The notes beneath the pieces are model-generated. The model was given only the letters and a program-made list of their open reading frames with translations, was not told the DNA's origin and searched no databases. Of a DNA stretch of 64,000 nt, positions 36,462 through 48,725 are shown piece after piece. How positions within the stretch are numbered: the stretch's first letter is position 1; each line of letters begins with the position of its first letter. Position numbers and translations under genes: made by a program. Source of the DNA: Vermamoeba vermiformis. Its lineage: Eukaryota; Tubulinea; Echinamoebida. The DNA lies in contig JBEWZL010000179.1 of NCBI GenBank assembly GCA_045837725.1, positions 62,001 through 126,000 on the forward strand. The letters are read 5' to 3'.

Positions 36462-38455
36462 TGGAATTTTGTTACTGCAGAGACAGAGAAGGAGCCTGCA
36501 GAGTGCCACAAGTGCAAAGCGCCGTTTGACGACGAAAATGATTTTTCTACTTTTTGTAAATCCTGCAATGAGGTCAGTATTAGTTAAAGTACTTATTTTA
36601 CATATTTTAGTAATTATTTAAGAATTAATTTGATTTTTACAGGCGCGAAAATTATTTGATACGGAAATCGTTCGTGCTATCAAAGAAAACAAACCGTTTC
36701 AGATTGTCGATAGATACTCGCTTTATATGCCCACTCAACTATTGAATGAGATCGATATTAGTCCTATTTACGATGCTTTGGTTACTGCGACGGGAACGAC
36801 GAGCTTTGGATGTCGAAAAGACCATTCACCGAAGGAGTGCGAGGCCTTAGCGAGGTTAATAGCACACAATGTACCGCATATGAAAGATCTTAATATTGAA
36901 AGTGGCTCATTTAACGATGAAACTGGCAGCATTGCAGCGGCGTTGAAAGTTAACGATCAGATTCGCAACCTCAGATTCGAAGACACAGCACGGGGTATGG
37001 GACTCATTGCAAAGGGGTTGGAACACAACACCTCTATCAATACTGTAATATTGGTTGGAACTAAATGCGTTGATGACGGTGCTAAAGTATTGTTCGAATC
37101 CCTCGCGAAAAACAAATCCGTCAAAGAGATCAGCTTTCGATTGGAGAGCAGTTTAAATAAGGAAGCTTTTATAGCAATGGCAGAGATGCTTAAAGTCAAT
37201 ACGACGATTGAAACGTTAGATTTTTTGGATAGTCAGTTCGGATCTCGTACGGAGTTTGAATTTTGGAAGATTCTTGCTGATGGTCTGGCGGCTAGTAAAG
37301 GTCTAAAAACTCTTCAACTACGCAATACCAATATGGATAGTGATAGTATAGGCGTTATTTTGGAGGCGTTGAAATCAAACACGACTTTAGAATCCCTCGA
37401 AGTGCCGTTACACGATCAACAAAGCTGCATCCACTTGACCAACTTTTTGAAAGCTAATACGCCGTTAAAAACAATATCTATCTCAGGATTCTGTCGCTAT
37501 CCTATTGCCGAGCTAGCAGAAGGCATAAAAGCAAATACTCGTTTGAAACATTTTGGATCCGATTGTACCGCGCCAACGGGAGATTTCAGACCTTTCTTAG
37601 AAGCATTTAAATACAACAAAACAATAGAATCGCTTGGATTAAATGAAACAAGGATGAACGATGACGCAGTTCGATGTCTGGCTGAAGTTTTGAAGATCAA
37701 CAAATCCATTAAACAGATCGCACTTTCAAATTGTAGCACGCAGAACCGAGAGACGTGGAATATGTTCATAGAAGTACTGAAATATAACACTATTATTGAA
37801 GATATATCCTTTGGTCCTCAAACTTCATGGGGAGGTCCTAGTGTTAACGTCATCGAACTTGTAGCGGATTTGATCCGAAACAACAAGACTATAACAACGC
37901 TGCGTGTGAGTGGGGACGTTGATATGGAAAAAATGCATATACTTAAAGAGCTATTAATGGAGAACGAGACTTTAAGATCGTTTTGTTTACGAGATGCAAG
38001 AAGAGCTCCAGCGGATGTGGCCGAAAAACTCTGCGATGAAATCTTTTCGAAGAATTATGCGCTAACTAGACTTAGCATAATTAAAGATGATTCGGATAAA
38101 TGGTCGGACTACTGCCAGCGAAACGAAGCCTATCAAGACAAAATTTATCAAGAGACCGTAGTTATAATTCATAACTTGGCTCGCAGTGCTAATACGAAGA
38201 ATTTATTGCCTAGTGAGCTGTGGGGCCACATATTTAGAATGGTGAAGTACCCTGGCCTGCCGCACTTCGGATCCATTGCTGAACGAATTTTCAAACAACA
38301 GGTCAATAAATAGATGGCTTATTATTCATACAAAGATCGTCTAATATTGTTTAAAATAGAGTGCTAATGCTATGAACGAGAAAAAGCGAAAACGAAGCGA
38401 TAGCGAAATTTCAGATCCGGATGCACTTGACAACAGCAAAAAGCGCAAATTGTAA
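36462..38455 (+). CDS. LRR (RI-type) protein with N-terminal zinc finger and C-terminal F-box-like motif, 5' end unresolved
   Basis: Exons 36462-36572, 36643-38301 and 38360-38455 join in phase to about 621 residues; the first exon(s) are not resolved. The first exon listed encodes CHKC...CKSC, a small zinc-binding finger. The main exon holds about fourteen leucine-rich repeats of ribonuclease-inhibitor type, then LPSELWGHIFRMVKYP, which fits an F-box core in an unusual C-terminal place. The last exon supplies a tail with two KKRKR-like nuclear signals. It depends on a GTCAAT donor; without splicing the protein ends four codons later at 38313. An SCF adaptor role is inference. Confidence 0.72.
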
Positions 38456-38537
38456 TAAGGTTGTATAGTACTGCTTATTATGGATAACTAATGAAGCGAC
38501 ATGGGAATTTCGTAATGATTACGAAATCTATCCTCGT

Positions 38538-38549
38538 TGACACGTGTCA
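38538..38549. promoter_or_regulatory. TGACACGTGTCA palindrome upstream of copy D
   Basis: Perfect palindrome 139 bp before the ATG of the fourth PA-7TM gene. Confidence 0.55.
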
Positions 38550-38676
38550 TTCACTGGTACACTCGGTCTCCGGAAATATTGACTGTAAATTATTACTTTT
38601 TAAAACCATTAACATTCAACTTCAGTCGTCGGAGATCACACGACGCTACTTGAGGGTGGATCCAAGTAATAGAAAA

Positions 38677-40724
38677 ATGTCACCTTCACTCAAACAATGT
38701 ATTTTATCGTTAACCTTATACGTAAGTATTAAAGTTTTTAAAATCGTGTCAAACCTTGGCAGTCCGTTAATACGTGGCAAAATTTTTTGTAAACGACACG
38801 CAAATGTTTCTGGATGTGGATCCGTTAATTTTTAATTAATTATTTCATTTAGGTCACTACAATTAGTTGCATTACGATACGAATAAATAATAATGAGCCG
38901 CTGTATTTCAACTCACCACCAGCTCGTTACGGCACGATGAATTTCAACATCACAAATGCAACTCTCGTTCTTGCTGACCCAATCAACTTGTGTTCATCTC
39001 AAAGTGCTGATTTTACTGGAAAAATCGTCGTCGCGAGTCACAATGACTGTGGGCCAACAACGAAGCTTCAATTTGCTTTCGAACGGGGAGCGATTGTAAG
39101 TAGACCGAAAGTATACTTGAATAATATTCAATAAGATAGGCGTCGTTAGCTTTCATAATAGAATAACATGAACGGTTATGACGCAATTTTTATATTAATT
39201 GTGCGATTTAAGACTTGGCGTAGACCTGATTCATTTTTTTTTTTTGATCTGACAGGCGGTGTTGGCTCACGTTGAAGGACTTAGAAGAGGTCCTATTGGA
39301 TATTTTTATTGGCGCACAACAAATGGACGATGGGCTCCGAGCGATTTTATTCCTTATCTCCCCGTAAATTCAACCGTAAGATCTAGGATGCGGAATCAAA
39401 ATCTGTGAATAACTCAATAGAGGACGTAGGATGGTGCAATTATACGTGACTTGATATCGAATGCCTCACAAAGCGATTCAATCACGGGGGATGTATTTTC
39501 AAACGGTAAATTAACGGCGAAATTCAACCGTAATTACATTTAATTTACTATTTATTTAGCCGAGCCTAATCAATGGAGAGATCTACTCGACACGTCTAAT
39601 CAATACTTAGCAGCGGTTGTAGTGCTTATCGTAGCCAACGCAGCAGGTCTTGGTTTTGCATTGAGCAGACTGATCTCGTTGATCATGAGCAAAGGATGTT
39701 CTCGAACAACAAGTCACTTCACTTTGTCATTCATTTGTGCAGGACACACATCGACAATCATCTATTTCACCATCAACATCATTGACATCAAGACTGGTCC
39801 TGTCGCTCCTGAGGTCGTTCATAACATCTTTTTGGTCTTTCCAGAGCTGTTTCAAATGTTATCGAGCCTTATTGTAAGCCTTTACTGGTAAGAAAATAAT
39901 ATTTAAATCTGGATCTCGTGATCGATCACGGGCGCATGCGAATTTTTCGGAGTTGGTCCGAACATTAATTAATGCCAAATTTAGGTTCGAATTGATCACT
40001 TCAGTAAGCTCTGTACCAATCAGCTTTGTCAAGAAGTTGTTCAAGCCGTTCATAGCTTTTGCAGTCGTAAGTCTAATGCAATACATTGTACACGTTTGTA
40101 ACGGATCACATCCAGATCATCACCGTGTTGTACGTTCTCGCTATGATATTATTTGGTATCCATCTCAGCGAAATTGCTATTATCGTATTCTATCTCGTCT
40201 ATGTTGCCATTAGCATTGTAAGTCGAAGTCGCGTACCGGATCCAAACCCTAACCCTCGACTGATCGCAAAACATTCATGCAGCTCGTTGCTACTATTTGG
40301 ATCATTGTCGGTGGGAAAATGGTGCGCTATATCAGAAGACGAGAATCTAAGGACGAAAAATCGAAAAATTTCAATCGCGTACGTCTATCAGATACTTTTT
40401 CCGTTATTGTTTTCTAACAATGTGGAACAGCTGAGCGCATTGATTATTGTTTGTGCGATATGCCTAGTAATTACGCGAATATTCTATCTATGGCTCGGAC
40501 TAGACCCTACAGTGGCCGGATACCCTTCAAAGTGGCTCCTCGTTCAAACGTTAATTTTCATTTTTCAACTGGCCACAGCGTTCATTCAAACAGGTCTGTT
40601 CAAGTTCCACAAACGAGATTTCAAATCATCGAGCAAAGGATCGTCCGATTTGTCAAATACCAAAGCTACTGCTACCAAGTTGAGTGTTACCGCCTCTTCA
40701 AAGGTCGAATCTGTAGTGGAATGA
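38677..40724 (+). CDS. PA-domain seven-transmembrane protein, copy D
   Basis: Nine exons: 38677-38721, 38853-39095, 39256-39375, 39430-39505, 39560-39887, 39985-40066, 40116-40217, 40283-40378 and 40431-40724, giving 461 residues. The signal peptide, PA domain and seven helices match copy A; 116 nt of the PA exon (38935-39050) are essentially identical to 28931-29046. The tail is cut to about 35 residues and lacks the long acidic Ser-rich region of the sisters. Its cytoplasmic regulation may therefore differ. The ninth exon's shared start (HKRDFK, then SSKGSSD) shows where the tails diverge. Confidence 0.82.
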
Positions 40725-40782
40725 GGCACAAATTATCGTAAAATAAAAGTGACCAATAATGACAAGCTGCCCTTTACCGGTT

Positions 40783-42940
40783 TTACTTGTAGAGGTCTAA
40801 CACGTCGTGAACTTCACCGCGATTGTCACCGATCATTTCAAAGTGCAAGTGCTTGGCAGAGACTTCTAAGCGAGAGTAGCCAAAGTTGTCGGTGCGGAAG
40901 ATGCTCCAATCGGGTTGAGGTTGGTGTGACCCGCCGTAGGAGTGAGGAGGAGGATCACGTGTCTGCCAAGGTGATTGGTACGTGTTGCCTGCCATGCCAA
41001 TGACCACGTGGACTGGCGCGTCTTCGTCTCTCTCGGCACAAGTGAAGTTCTTCATGCCACAAGTGCGCTCATACTGATGGACATGACCCCAGAAGCACAA
41101 ATCAACCTGTTGAACGCGTCAATTGATTGAACACATTAAGCGAATCGAGTATTGATATGTACCTTGAACTTGATCAAAAGAGGCTCGTAGATGTCGCGCA
41201 AATGTCTGCGCAATTTACTCTCGCCACCTTCGTCGGAAGAAGTGTACATAGGACGGTGACCCATGAAGATGAGCCATGGAGTGCGAGTACGGTCTACTTT
41301 CATCATGTCATTGACGAGCCATTTGTATTGTTCAGAGCCTTCCAAGAAGTTGTGCTCGGAGGACATGACGACAAAGTGCACGGGTCCATATTCGTAAGAG
41401 TACCACAAGTTGCGAATACCATCTGTATAGCACATAGGTAAATCGCGTAATCGCATAGGCAAAACGTGTCACGTACCAGCAGTGTTGTCATCATTAGGCA
41501 TGTGGAAACGAACGCTGTAAGGAATGCCGCATTCACCACCGGAGTCTGAGCCGTAGTTCGACCAGTCTGGCTTCCAAGGTTGGTTGGGATAATCGTATTC
41601 GTGACTGAAAACGATAAAATTAACGTTCTATTGTCGTTAACTACTCGCACTGATCTCCACTTACTTTCCGATACCAATCATGTAGGGACCCTTGACAGCA
41701 AGAGGCTCGATCATGGAAGAGAACCAGTCCCACAAGTGACCCCAACCACGTGCGTAACTGTCGAGTGTTAGACATTGTTGAATACGACGTCAATTTTCAT
41801 CATTACCTAACGTCACCAATGTGAATGACAAGCGGGGTGTTGCTCGCCCAACCGTTCAAATCACGAAGAGCCCACTTTGCGGTTTGAACGCTAGGTTCTT
41901 GTTGCTCGAGTTTGGAAGAGAAAGGCACCATGACGCCCAAGTCACCGTAAGCAATAAATCTAATAGTAATGTTGGGACCAACACCTAATTAGAATCGAGC
42001 GTCAGTGCCTAAAACATGTGGATCTGCACGTGTTTCAGAACTTACCAGGGGAAGAGACAAAAGACTGTTCAGCACTCAAAGAGTTGTTGACCATGCTACC
42101 GTACTTATAGTAATAGCGAGTAGAAGGTTGAAGACCAGTCAAAACGACGTCGTGGAAGTAACCGGGATCTCTCCAGCTCTTCTTGTCGTTTGCGGGCTTA
42201 TCGCACATATCCTCAATAGTGTAGGTCTGAGGATCTTGATTGGCAGTAAAAGTAGCTGTATAAATGCCGGGCTGAGTGCCAACAAGAACGACCGAATCTA
42301 GCGGATCGCGAGTGTTCCACATCACCTTCGAGAATTTAGTAAATAGAACTATGTATATATATGCCACATACTCTCATCTCAGTAGGGTCTTGAGTCAAGG
42401 CTAAATGAGCGTTAGTGGGCTCGTTTGGATTCTTGAAAGTGAGCACGGGACTTGTCGCGACAACAGACTTTTGTTGAGTGGTCGAATCGTAGTGCCACAA
42501 ACGGAGAACATAGTCTGAACGAGTATTCAACAAAGGAAGAACCTACAAATTGATTAGTGATTTGAGGTTGCGAATCCGATCGGGCATGATTCTGTGTCAA
42601 AAAATTCATATTTCAAATTTCGATTTTCCATCGTCAAAATATTAATTAGCGTATTTTAAATTTATCAGGTTAATTATTGACGGCTTACCAAGTTACCAAA
42701 TCCAGATTCCCAACTCGTGCTTTTGGTTAATGGCAACCAACCAATGTAATTTTCTTCTTTGCTGTTAGCAGGAGTATAAATAGCAATAATATCCTTATCT
42801 GAGGGATCTGTCAGACCTCCCCAGGAAATCTGAACTGTTTGTGAGGTAGAAAGAACAGTAGGGCTAACAGTAAGCTTAGGAGCGCAAAGCACTAATTGCG
42901 CCGCGCTAATGACCACCAAAAGGAGGACTATTTTCTCCAT
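40783..42940 (-). CDS. Purple acid phosphatase (secreted or lysosomal)
   Basis: Exons 42940-42689, 42542-42372, 42325-42046, 41984-41807, 41757-41665, 41604-41477, 41422-41163 and 41106-40783 join to 561 residues. A signal peptide, an N-terminal beta-sandwich region and a metallophosphatase domain are present in the order of large plant-type purple acid phosphatases. The metal-binding motifs are all visible: YGDLG, GDVSYARG, GNHEYD, MGHRPMY and GHVHQYER. These use a binuclear Fe-metal centre to release phosphate from esters at acid pH. In an amoeba, digestion in phagosomes or secretion is likely. The stop lies only 58 bp from that of copy D (convergent). Confidence 0.92.
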
Positions 42941-43566
42941 CTGTGGTGTTCAGTTTTGGTGCGATCGGACAAAAAAGTGGTTACATGCAAGTAAATCACA
43001 ACGCCGGAATTTTACAGCTCAATTTGTAACAATATGATTTATCATGTGCTTTTATGATTGCTCGACTATGGGCTCAAGACAGCAGAATCAATTTTAAAGT
43101 CCCGGATCCGAAATTGCTTGACCATAGTCTTCGCGCAAATGACCGTCAAACGGAACAAATAAGTACTCGTCTAGGAAATAGCATTTTGCGCGTTCAACTA
43201 TACGTATTCGCATAGTTAAATGAAGAGAAAGCGTAAGTGTCACATGAGATGTTTCCTTAAATGGAAGTCAGACTCTTACGTTATCTACGCGGTCAGTATA
43301 GATATATTCTAGTAAGGCCTTAAAGGCAAGGGCTGTGCGACCTTCAATTTTAATCTCTGCAGCTGTGGTCTCACGCATATTACCCAAAAACATGGCACTT
43401 GACGCGAGTCAAATTTCATCATGACAATACTAGCAATACTTTCGTACCTAAACTCTCGCACCTTAGTTACTAATAAGCACGATGAGCACGAATGGATCCA
43501 TTTAAGCGTTTGAATGCTGATCCGCAATTGTTAGGGAAGGGAATTTACGGTATTGTTACACTTACT
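42941..43566. other. Intergenic region, 626 bp
   Basis: Between the phosphatase start and the methyltransferase stop; it should contain the phosphatase promoter. No palindrome of the PA-7TM kind, RNA gene or repeat seen. Confidence 0.5.
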
Positions 43567-45446
43567 TTATTTGGAAGTTTTGCCAATTAAGTACACAAAC
43601 AAACGACTGTTCTGCTTGAATTTTTCAATGACAGTCAACACTTCGTTCTCAGAGTCCATCGGGAATGTCGTTGACACGGCTGAAACAAACTTGTTTTTCA
43701 CTTCCAAATTGTTACCAGCGCATAGTTTTTCAATCGCGTCAATAGGCTGCATATTCAAGTTGGTTGCCATATCGCTGTAAATCAACACGAATGTGCCGTT
43801 ATCGGTCAAATGTTGCGGTACTTCATTGAAAAGTTTTTTCAAGACAGTTCCGTCTTTGTCAAACGTGGCTAAAAAAGGAAATTAAATTAACGTTAATAAT
43901 AATTAATTACTTCGAAAATTATTCCGCGCTTACATTGTTCGAGCAAGGAATGTACCGATTTTGACACCAAAAATGGTGGGTTGCAAACGATAAGATCGTA
44001 TTGACGTTTCTTAGCGGGGAATAGATCGCATCGAAGAGCTTCAATCATTTTCGCTTTTTCTTTCAAAATCTTCTCGGCGTTGTATCGTGTATTTTCCACG
44101 GCAAACGGTGAAATGTCCGTCGCAATAATTTTTTGATTGCTTTTTCCAAGTAAATTCTTTGCCATTAAGATCGATAATACACCAGTGCCACATCCTTATA
44201 AAGTATAAATAAGACAAACTTAGCTAAAAAATTTAAACTTACCAATTTCCAAAATAGGTGTGGCCAGATCCTTGAGCAAGTTGGTGCTTTTGATGACTTC
44301 AGCGAACAAATCAATGTAATCTTGACGCGTTGGCACGAACACGGACCAGAACGGATAAATTTTTTCACCGAGTGCTTTGACAAAGACACCTGCAACATAT
44401 ATTTAGATCCAAACGGCGCAAAAAGTATACGTTCAGTGAAAAGTATACAAACTTATTATTTACCTTGTTTTCGCCATTGATCAGCACTACGAAGTCCCTG
44501 CCAATGTTTGTAACCAATAGCCACGCCGTTAATGCCCTCCAACAATCTCAATTTTTCATCTCTGATCGCATGAGACAGCTCTGTAGTGCCTTCATGTGAT
44601 TGCAGCACTTGAATATTTTCTTCTAATTTCTGCTTAGTGTCGCCAATAAATCGGTCCAGCGTGTCATTATTTTTAGCCGAAGTGTCACCGCGGAAGGACA
44701 GTGCATTGCCCTTGAAATCAAATGCGAGCAACAACCTGTTGAACAACGCTGTTTCGTAGCCCTTCCATTGCCGCGTCACGTGAAATTGTTCCGCCAGAGG
44801 CTTTGAAAGAATTACGGTGTCAGATCTGAAATACTTCTTGACGTTCTAATATTACCTTGTCTTTCTGTTTAGCATTCTTTTCGTCATTTTTCTTTTTTAT
44901 GCTCCTATATTGAGAATTAGTAAGCGCGAGTTTATTGTTAGAGATTCGTAGCACAGATCCTGCGTTTGACTTACTCGACTAATTTGTCCAAGTTAAGTTG
45001 ATGTCCGTCAAATATTTGATATTCGTTGCTATTTAACTTCTTAAAAACTTCTTCTTTACGAGAATTATCGCCGATAGCCTTGTAAACAAATCAGATCAAG
45101 CGCTTACAAGCGGAGGCGCTTACCTCGACTTTTGGCAAGAATAAATCATATTTTTGTTCAAATTCAGATAATTGCGGATAATGCAAGTGTTCTACGGCAA
45201 TTAAGTTGCCAAGCGGGGTTTGAAACACGATCGCATCTAAAAAAAATTAATTTAGAAATTAGAAAAATTCCGTAAAAAATTGGTTTACTGTTGCAATAAT
45301 AGTATATTACTATTCGTACCGTTTGATGGCCTAATTTTTGCTTTTGAACTGTATAGACGCTGAGATCTTCCAATCAAAATCGTTTTGCTCAACAAGCAGC
45401 GTGAATATACACGCGTTATTACTTTTTTATACAACAATGAGTTCAT
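43567..45446 (-). CDS. Probable mitochondrial SAM-dependent methyltransferase (NPPF type)
   Basis: Exons 45446-45320, 45236-45124, 45078-44975, 44825-44464, 44389-44243, 44194-43934 and 43868-43567 join to 471 residues. The first 42 residues are Arg/Ser-rich without acidic residues (SRCLLSKTILIGRSQRLYSS), a good mitochondrial presequence. The C-terminal half has class I motifs: ILEIGCGTGVLSI, ATDISPFAVENTRYNA, DLIVCNPPF. The NPPF motif marks enzymes methylating an amide or exocyclic nitrogen (the HemK/PrmC, RsmC/RlmG group). Target may be a mitochondrial rRNA base or a release factor; this is not decidable here. A Lys-rich open stretch at 44856-44904 was tried as an exon but breaks the frame. 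Confidence 0.8.
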
Positions 45447-45568
45447 TGGTGTTTGTTTTATTCAAATTTGGAAGAATTTAAGTTGAGAGAAAAACTTGGC
45501 AAGTGATCCGCATAGAAGCCTCAGAATAGCACCAATAAATAAGATGATTTATTGCAACTAATTACAAT

Positions 45569-47601
45569 TTAAACGGTTTCATATCCAACAGAAGACGGCA
45601 TTTCCGCTTGTGCATCAATGAACTCACTTGGATCGTCGTCAACGCTTACAGGCTTGTCATAATCATTACGAATTAAGAACAGGGCTAATACAGCACCAAT
45701 TCCACTAATTATTCCGCCAAAAATAAATACGGCCTCGAAGCTGTTGAAAATCATCAAAATTATTGACGCGGTACCAGAGTTGATCAGCTGCGAAATGGCT
45801 TGTGAAGTGGAAGAAGTAGCCAAATATAAGCCTTTGTATTATAATAAGAACATTAGCTCGCACTACTAGTTTAAATTTACAAACCTTTCTTGGATGGAAT
45901 GTTTTGAGCGCAAACTGCGTTGATAGTCCAAGGAGCAATAAATAACTATAATAAGGGTAGTAAATAGATTGATATTAATAATATTTGCCAGATACTTACG
46001 CCCAAAGTATTGCTACTCATTAAGGCACTAATGATGAGTGCGATCGGGAATGAGCGTACGAGCAACGTAGCGAAGAATGTTAACGCCTATGAATATGGCT
46101 TATTAGTATACTAATATAATGTTATTATACGATGTAACGTACGATACAGGTGCATGTAAAGCAGTACATTGGCTTCACGCCAAATCGACGCATCAAAAAG
46201 ACAAACAGCGGTGCGTAAAAGAATGAAAATACTCCGCCAACAGCTCCTCCAAGGCCTGACATCATTGCGCCTTCCTAACAAGGCAAAAAAATCGTCAAAG
46301 AATTCTTTCGAAATAAAATACAAATTTGTTTCTTACGTTGTACTTATTTCGCAACTCAGTTCCGACAGGTGCCTTTGGATCACCGCCAGCAATGTAAATT
46401 CCGTACCAAGTCGATGAATAAAAGGTCCAAGTAGCAAAGCCAAAGTAACCGAACAGCGTCACGATGTAATTTCGTTTCATTCTTCGAGGCAAATTTGGTA
46501 ATGATAGTGCAACTTCCTAAAAAGGAAAATCGTTGATTAAGGCTTCGTTATTATTACATTATTTGCACGTACTTTAAGGGTGCGGCAGAAGGTCGTTTTT
46601 TTCCTTGCCATGTGTTCGGTCGATTGTTCTTTGACGAGGAAAAAACACAAAGCCGAGCAAATTGATAATATTAGTGCTCCTAGTGTCGCCGTAGCTCGAA
46701 GTTCATTGCCCATAAAAGGCAATACGATCATGATGCTGAATGCCACCTTCGGAATTTTACCCGCAAGAAGGCCCGCCAAGATACTTCCAAGACTTGCAAA
46801 GCCTAAACAACACTCAATATCTTCATTATTATGGTATATATGCATCACTTACTGGCTGTAAGCCCGTTTCCGGTCTTTTGCTGGTCAGCGGAGGCTCGAT
46901 CCGTCATTAACGCAATGACTGCAGGTTGAATAACGCTCAATGCTAGATCTAGCGTCCAAAGACTAATAATTGCAATGGTTAAGCCAGAGGCAACGGTATT
47001 TTCCGTATCTGAATGATACTACAAGGTCAGATAATGAAATTGAAAGTGCGATCCAAAAAAAGCAAAATCTTCGTACCTCCCAATAGGCCGCCAAAATAAT
47101 CAGAAAAAGCGAATATTTCGAGCGAAATAACGGTGCCAATAGTTCCTACTGCAATGAAAGGCTTTCGCTTGCCCCACCTGTCAAAGTAGATCTGGCATGA
47201 GGACTCGTTCTTTGTCAAATAAGGGAAATTTAACTTACCGACTTCGCCAATTATCGCTCACGGCACCGATAATAGGTTGCGCTAATATACTTGAAATTGG
47301 TCTAAAAAGAAAATTAATTTTCGAATTTTTTATTATTACGTAATAATTTTTACCCTGCGAGCAAGATCCAAGGCAAAATAAATGCGTCCAAGCCAAACCC
47401 AAGAAATACAGGTGCCGTAAATATTCCAACCACTGTTCTAACAAAAGCCCAAGCAACGATCGGCAAAGTAATCATTACAATGTCTCGTCTGCTTGCGACC
47501 TCTTGCACGGGCCCTGAATTAAATTGATCGAAATTAAATTCGTTGGATTCGAGCATCGTTTCAACGTAGTCATCTTCTATTGGATCGCCGTTGATGCTCA
47601 T
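45569..47601 (-). CDS. SLC45/sucrose-transporter-like MFS protein
   Basis: Ten exons: 47601-47354, 47301-47239, 47177-47077, 47008-46853, 46802-46573, 46516-46337, 46274-46143, 46086-46000, 45945-45885 and 45831-45569, joining to 506 residues with about twelve hydrophobic segments. Typical of the GPH/SLC45 group are PISSILAQPIIGAVSDNWRS, RWGKRKPFIAVG after the second helix, and the second-half SGLGGAVGGVFSFFYAPL segment. Members are H+/sugar symporters at plasma or vacuolar membranes. N- and C-termini are acidic and cytosolic. The acceptor at 47009 (CATTCAG) is used rather than the nearer TTGTAG because only that choice keeps the frame. Confidence 0.83.
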
Positions 47602-47807
47602 TTTCTTCTTAGAAATTCCGATCTAGTAAAACCGTTCTCTGGATCTGATTTGTATTAATGGTATGAAAATATGCGAAAAAAAATTAAATTTGTTTCCGAG
47701 GAATAACGATATTTCCTGCGGGAATATGAAAATATTCAATTCCCGGCTATTTTGAAAATACGCAAGGGACAACAATATCACAAAGGCCGATATAATTACC
47801 CGTTTAT

Positions 47808-48463
47808 TTACTTCGCGTTCTGCAGCTCTGATTCTAACGATTTAACGCTGTTGATGGAGATCTGCTTATGTAACACGTTGAATCTGTCGTACGGCGACAC
47901 CACTGACGATATGATTAGCCTCCATTAGTTATAAATAATGCCGTTATTACATACCAACACTTAAGCTATGATAGTGCTTCGTTGTTTCAGCTACGGCTTC
48001 TACACGACCAAATCCACGTTCTGCAACGACGGTGTAAACAAATTGCTCGCTTTTGTGCGTGGATTTGGTGCCCTGGCCAGTGTAAGTACGCTTGCTGCCC
48101 ATAGTAATAGGACTGCCTATTATAGACTGGAGTTCTTGATTTTCTGAAACCAACTTGAAAGACTCCCTTTAGCTCTGTTAGAATTATAATATTAAAATTA
48201 ATACGCACGCTTACTTTACACTCTCGCTATTCCATACGTGCATCCAAATAAAAGGAGCACTTGCCGCACCACCAACTAAATTAAACAGAAAAAATCTAAA
48301 TAATTGTTAGCAACGGTCGAATAAATACAAAATTGATTTAATATTATTTAATATTAATCGCACTATATGTTAGTACCTACGATACGATCGGTCTGCGCTT
48401 TACAAAGCCTCCAATTTTTCTGAGGGTTGCGGATTGACCAAGCTTCGACAACAATGAGCTCAT
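47808..48463 (-). CDS. TIM21/COA1-like mitochondrial inner-membrane protein
   Basis: Exons 48463-48381, 48295-48215, 48166-47955 and 47902-47808 join to 156 residues. The N-terminus (SSLLSKLGQSATLRKIGGFVKRR) is a presequence-like basic amphipathic stretch. A membrane helix of about 20 residues follows, then a domain reading ELQSIIGSPITMG, FVYTVVAERGFGRVEA and HYHSLSV. That is the layout and rough motif pattern of the COA1/TIM21 fold (a lG.PI strand, then a G.G.V strand). Such proteins assist cytochrome oxidase assembly or preprotein sorting. The match is by pattern only. The third exon's acceptor (CTAAAG) is weak but required by phase. Confidence 0.6.
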
Positions 48464-48725
48464 TTCTTTAACAAATAATAGAATAGTATTATGGTATTTC
48501 TTGTAGTTAAGGCGAGCAAATAGATCTCACGTGCTTAAATCTTTTTTAGCGTGAAGTCACGGTAAGTTCCATTAAGTGAGTTGCTGGCAATTACTTTCGC
48601 CCTGGTAATTCCAATAACGTGCTGCTATTAATGGACGCTATTTAATTATAGTTCAAGTAATTTGACGATTTTTCGTAGTCCGTCACGTGCTTGCGGTAAC
48701 GGTCTTGGAGATCGACTACCAAAAA

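Noticed and set aside
44856-44904. Lys-rich open stretch with splice-like ends in the methyltransferase gene
   Set aside because: Including it as an exon leaves a 30-bp intron and runs into a stop. Skipping it (intron 44826-44974) joins the neighbouring exons perfectly in phase.
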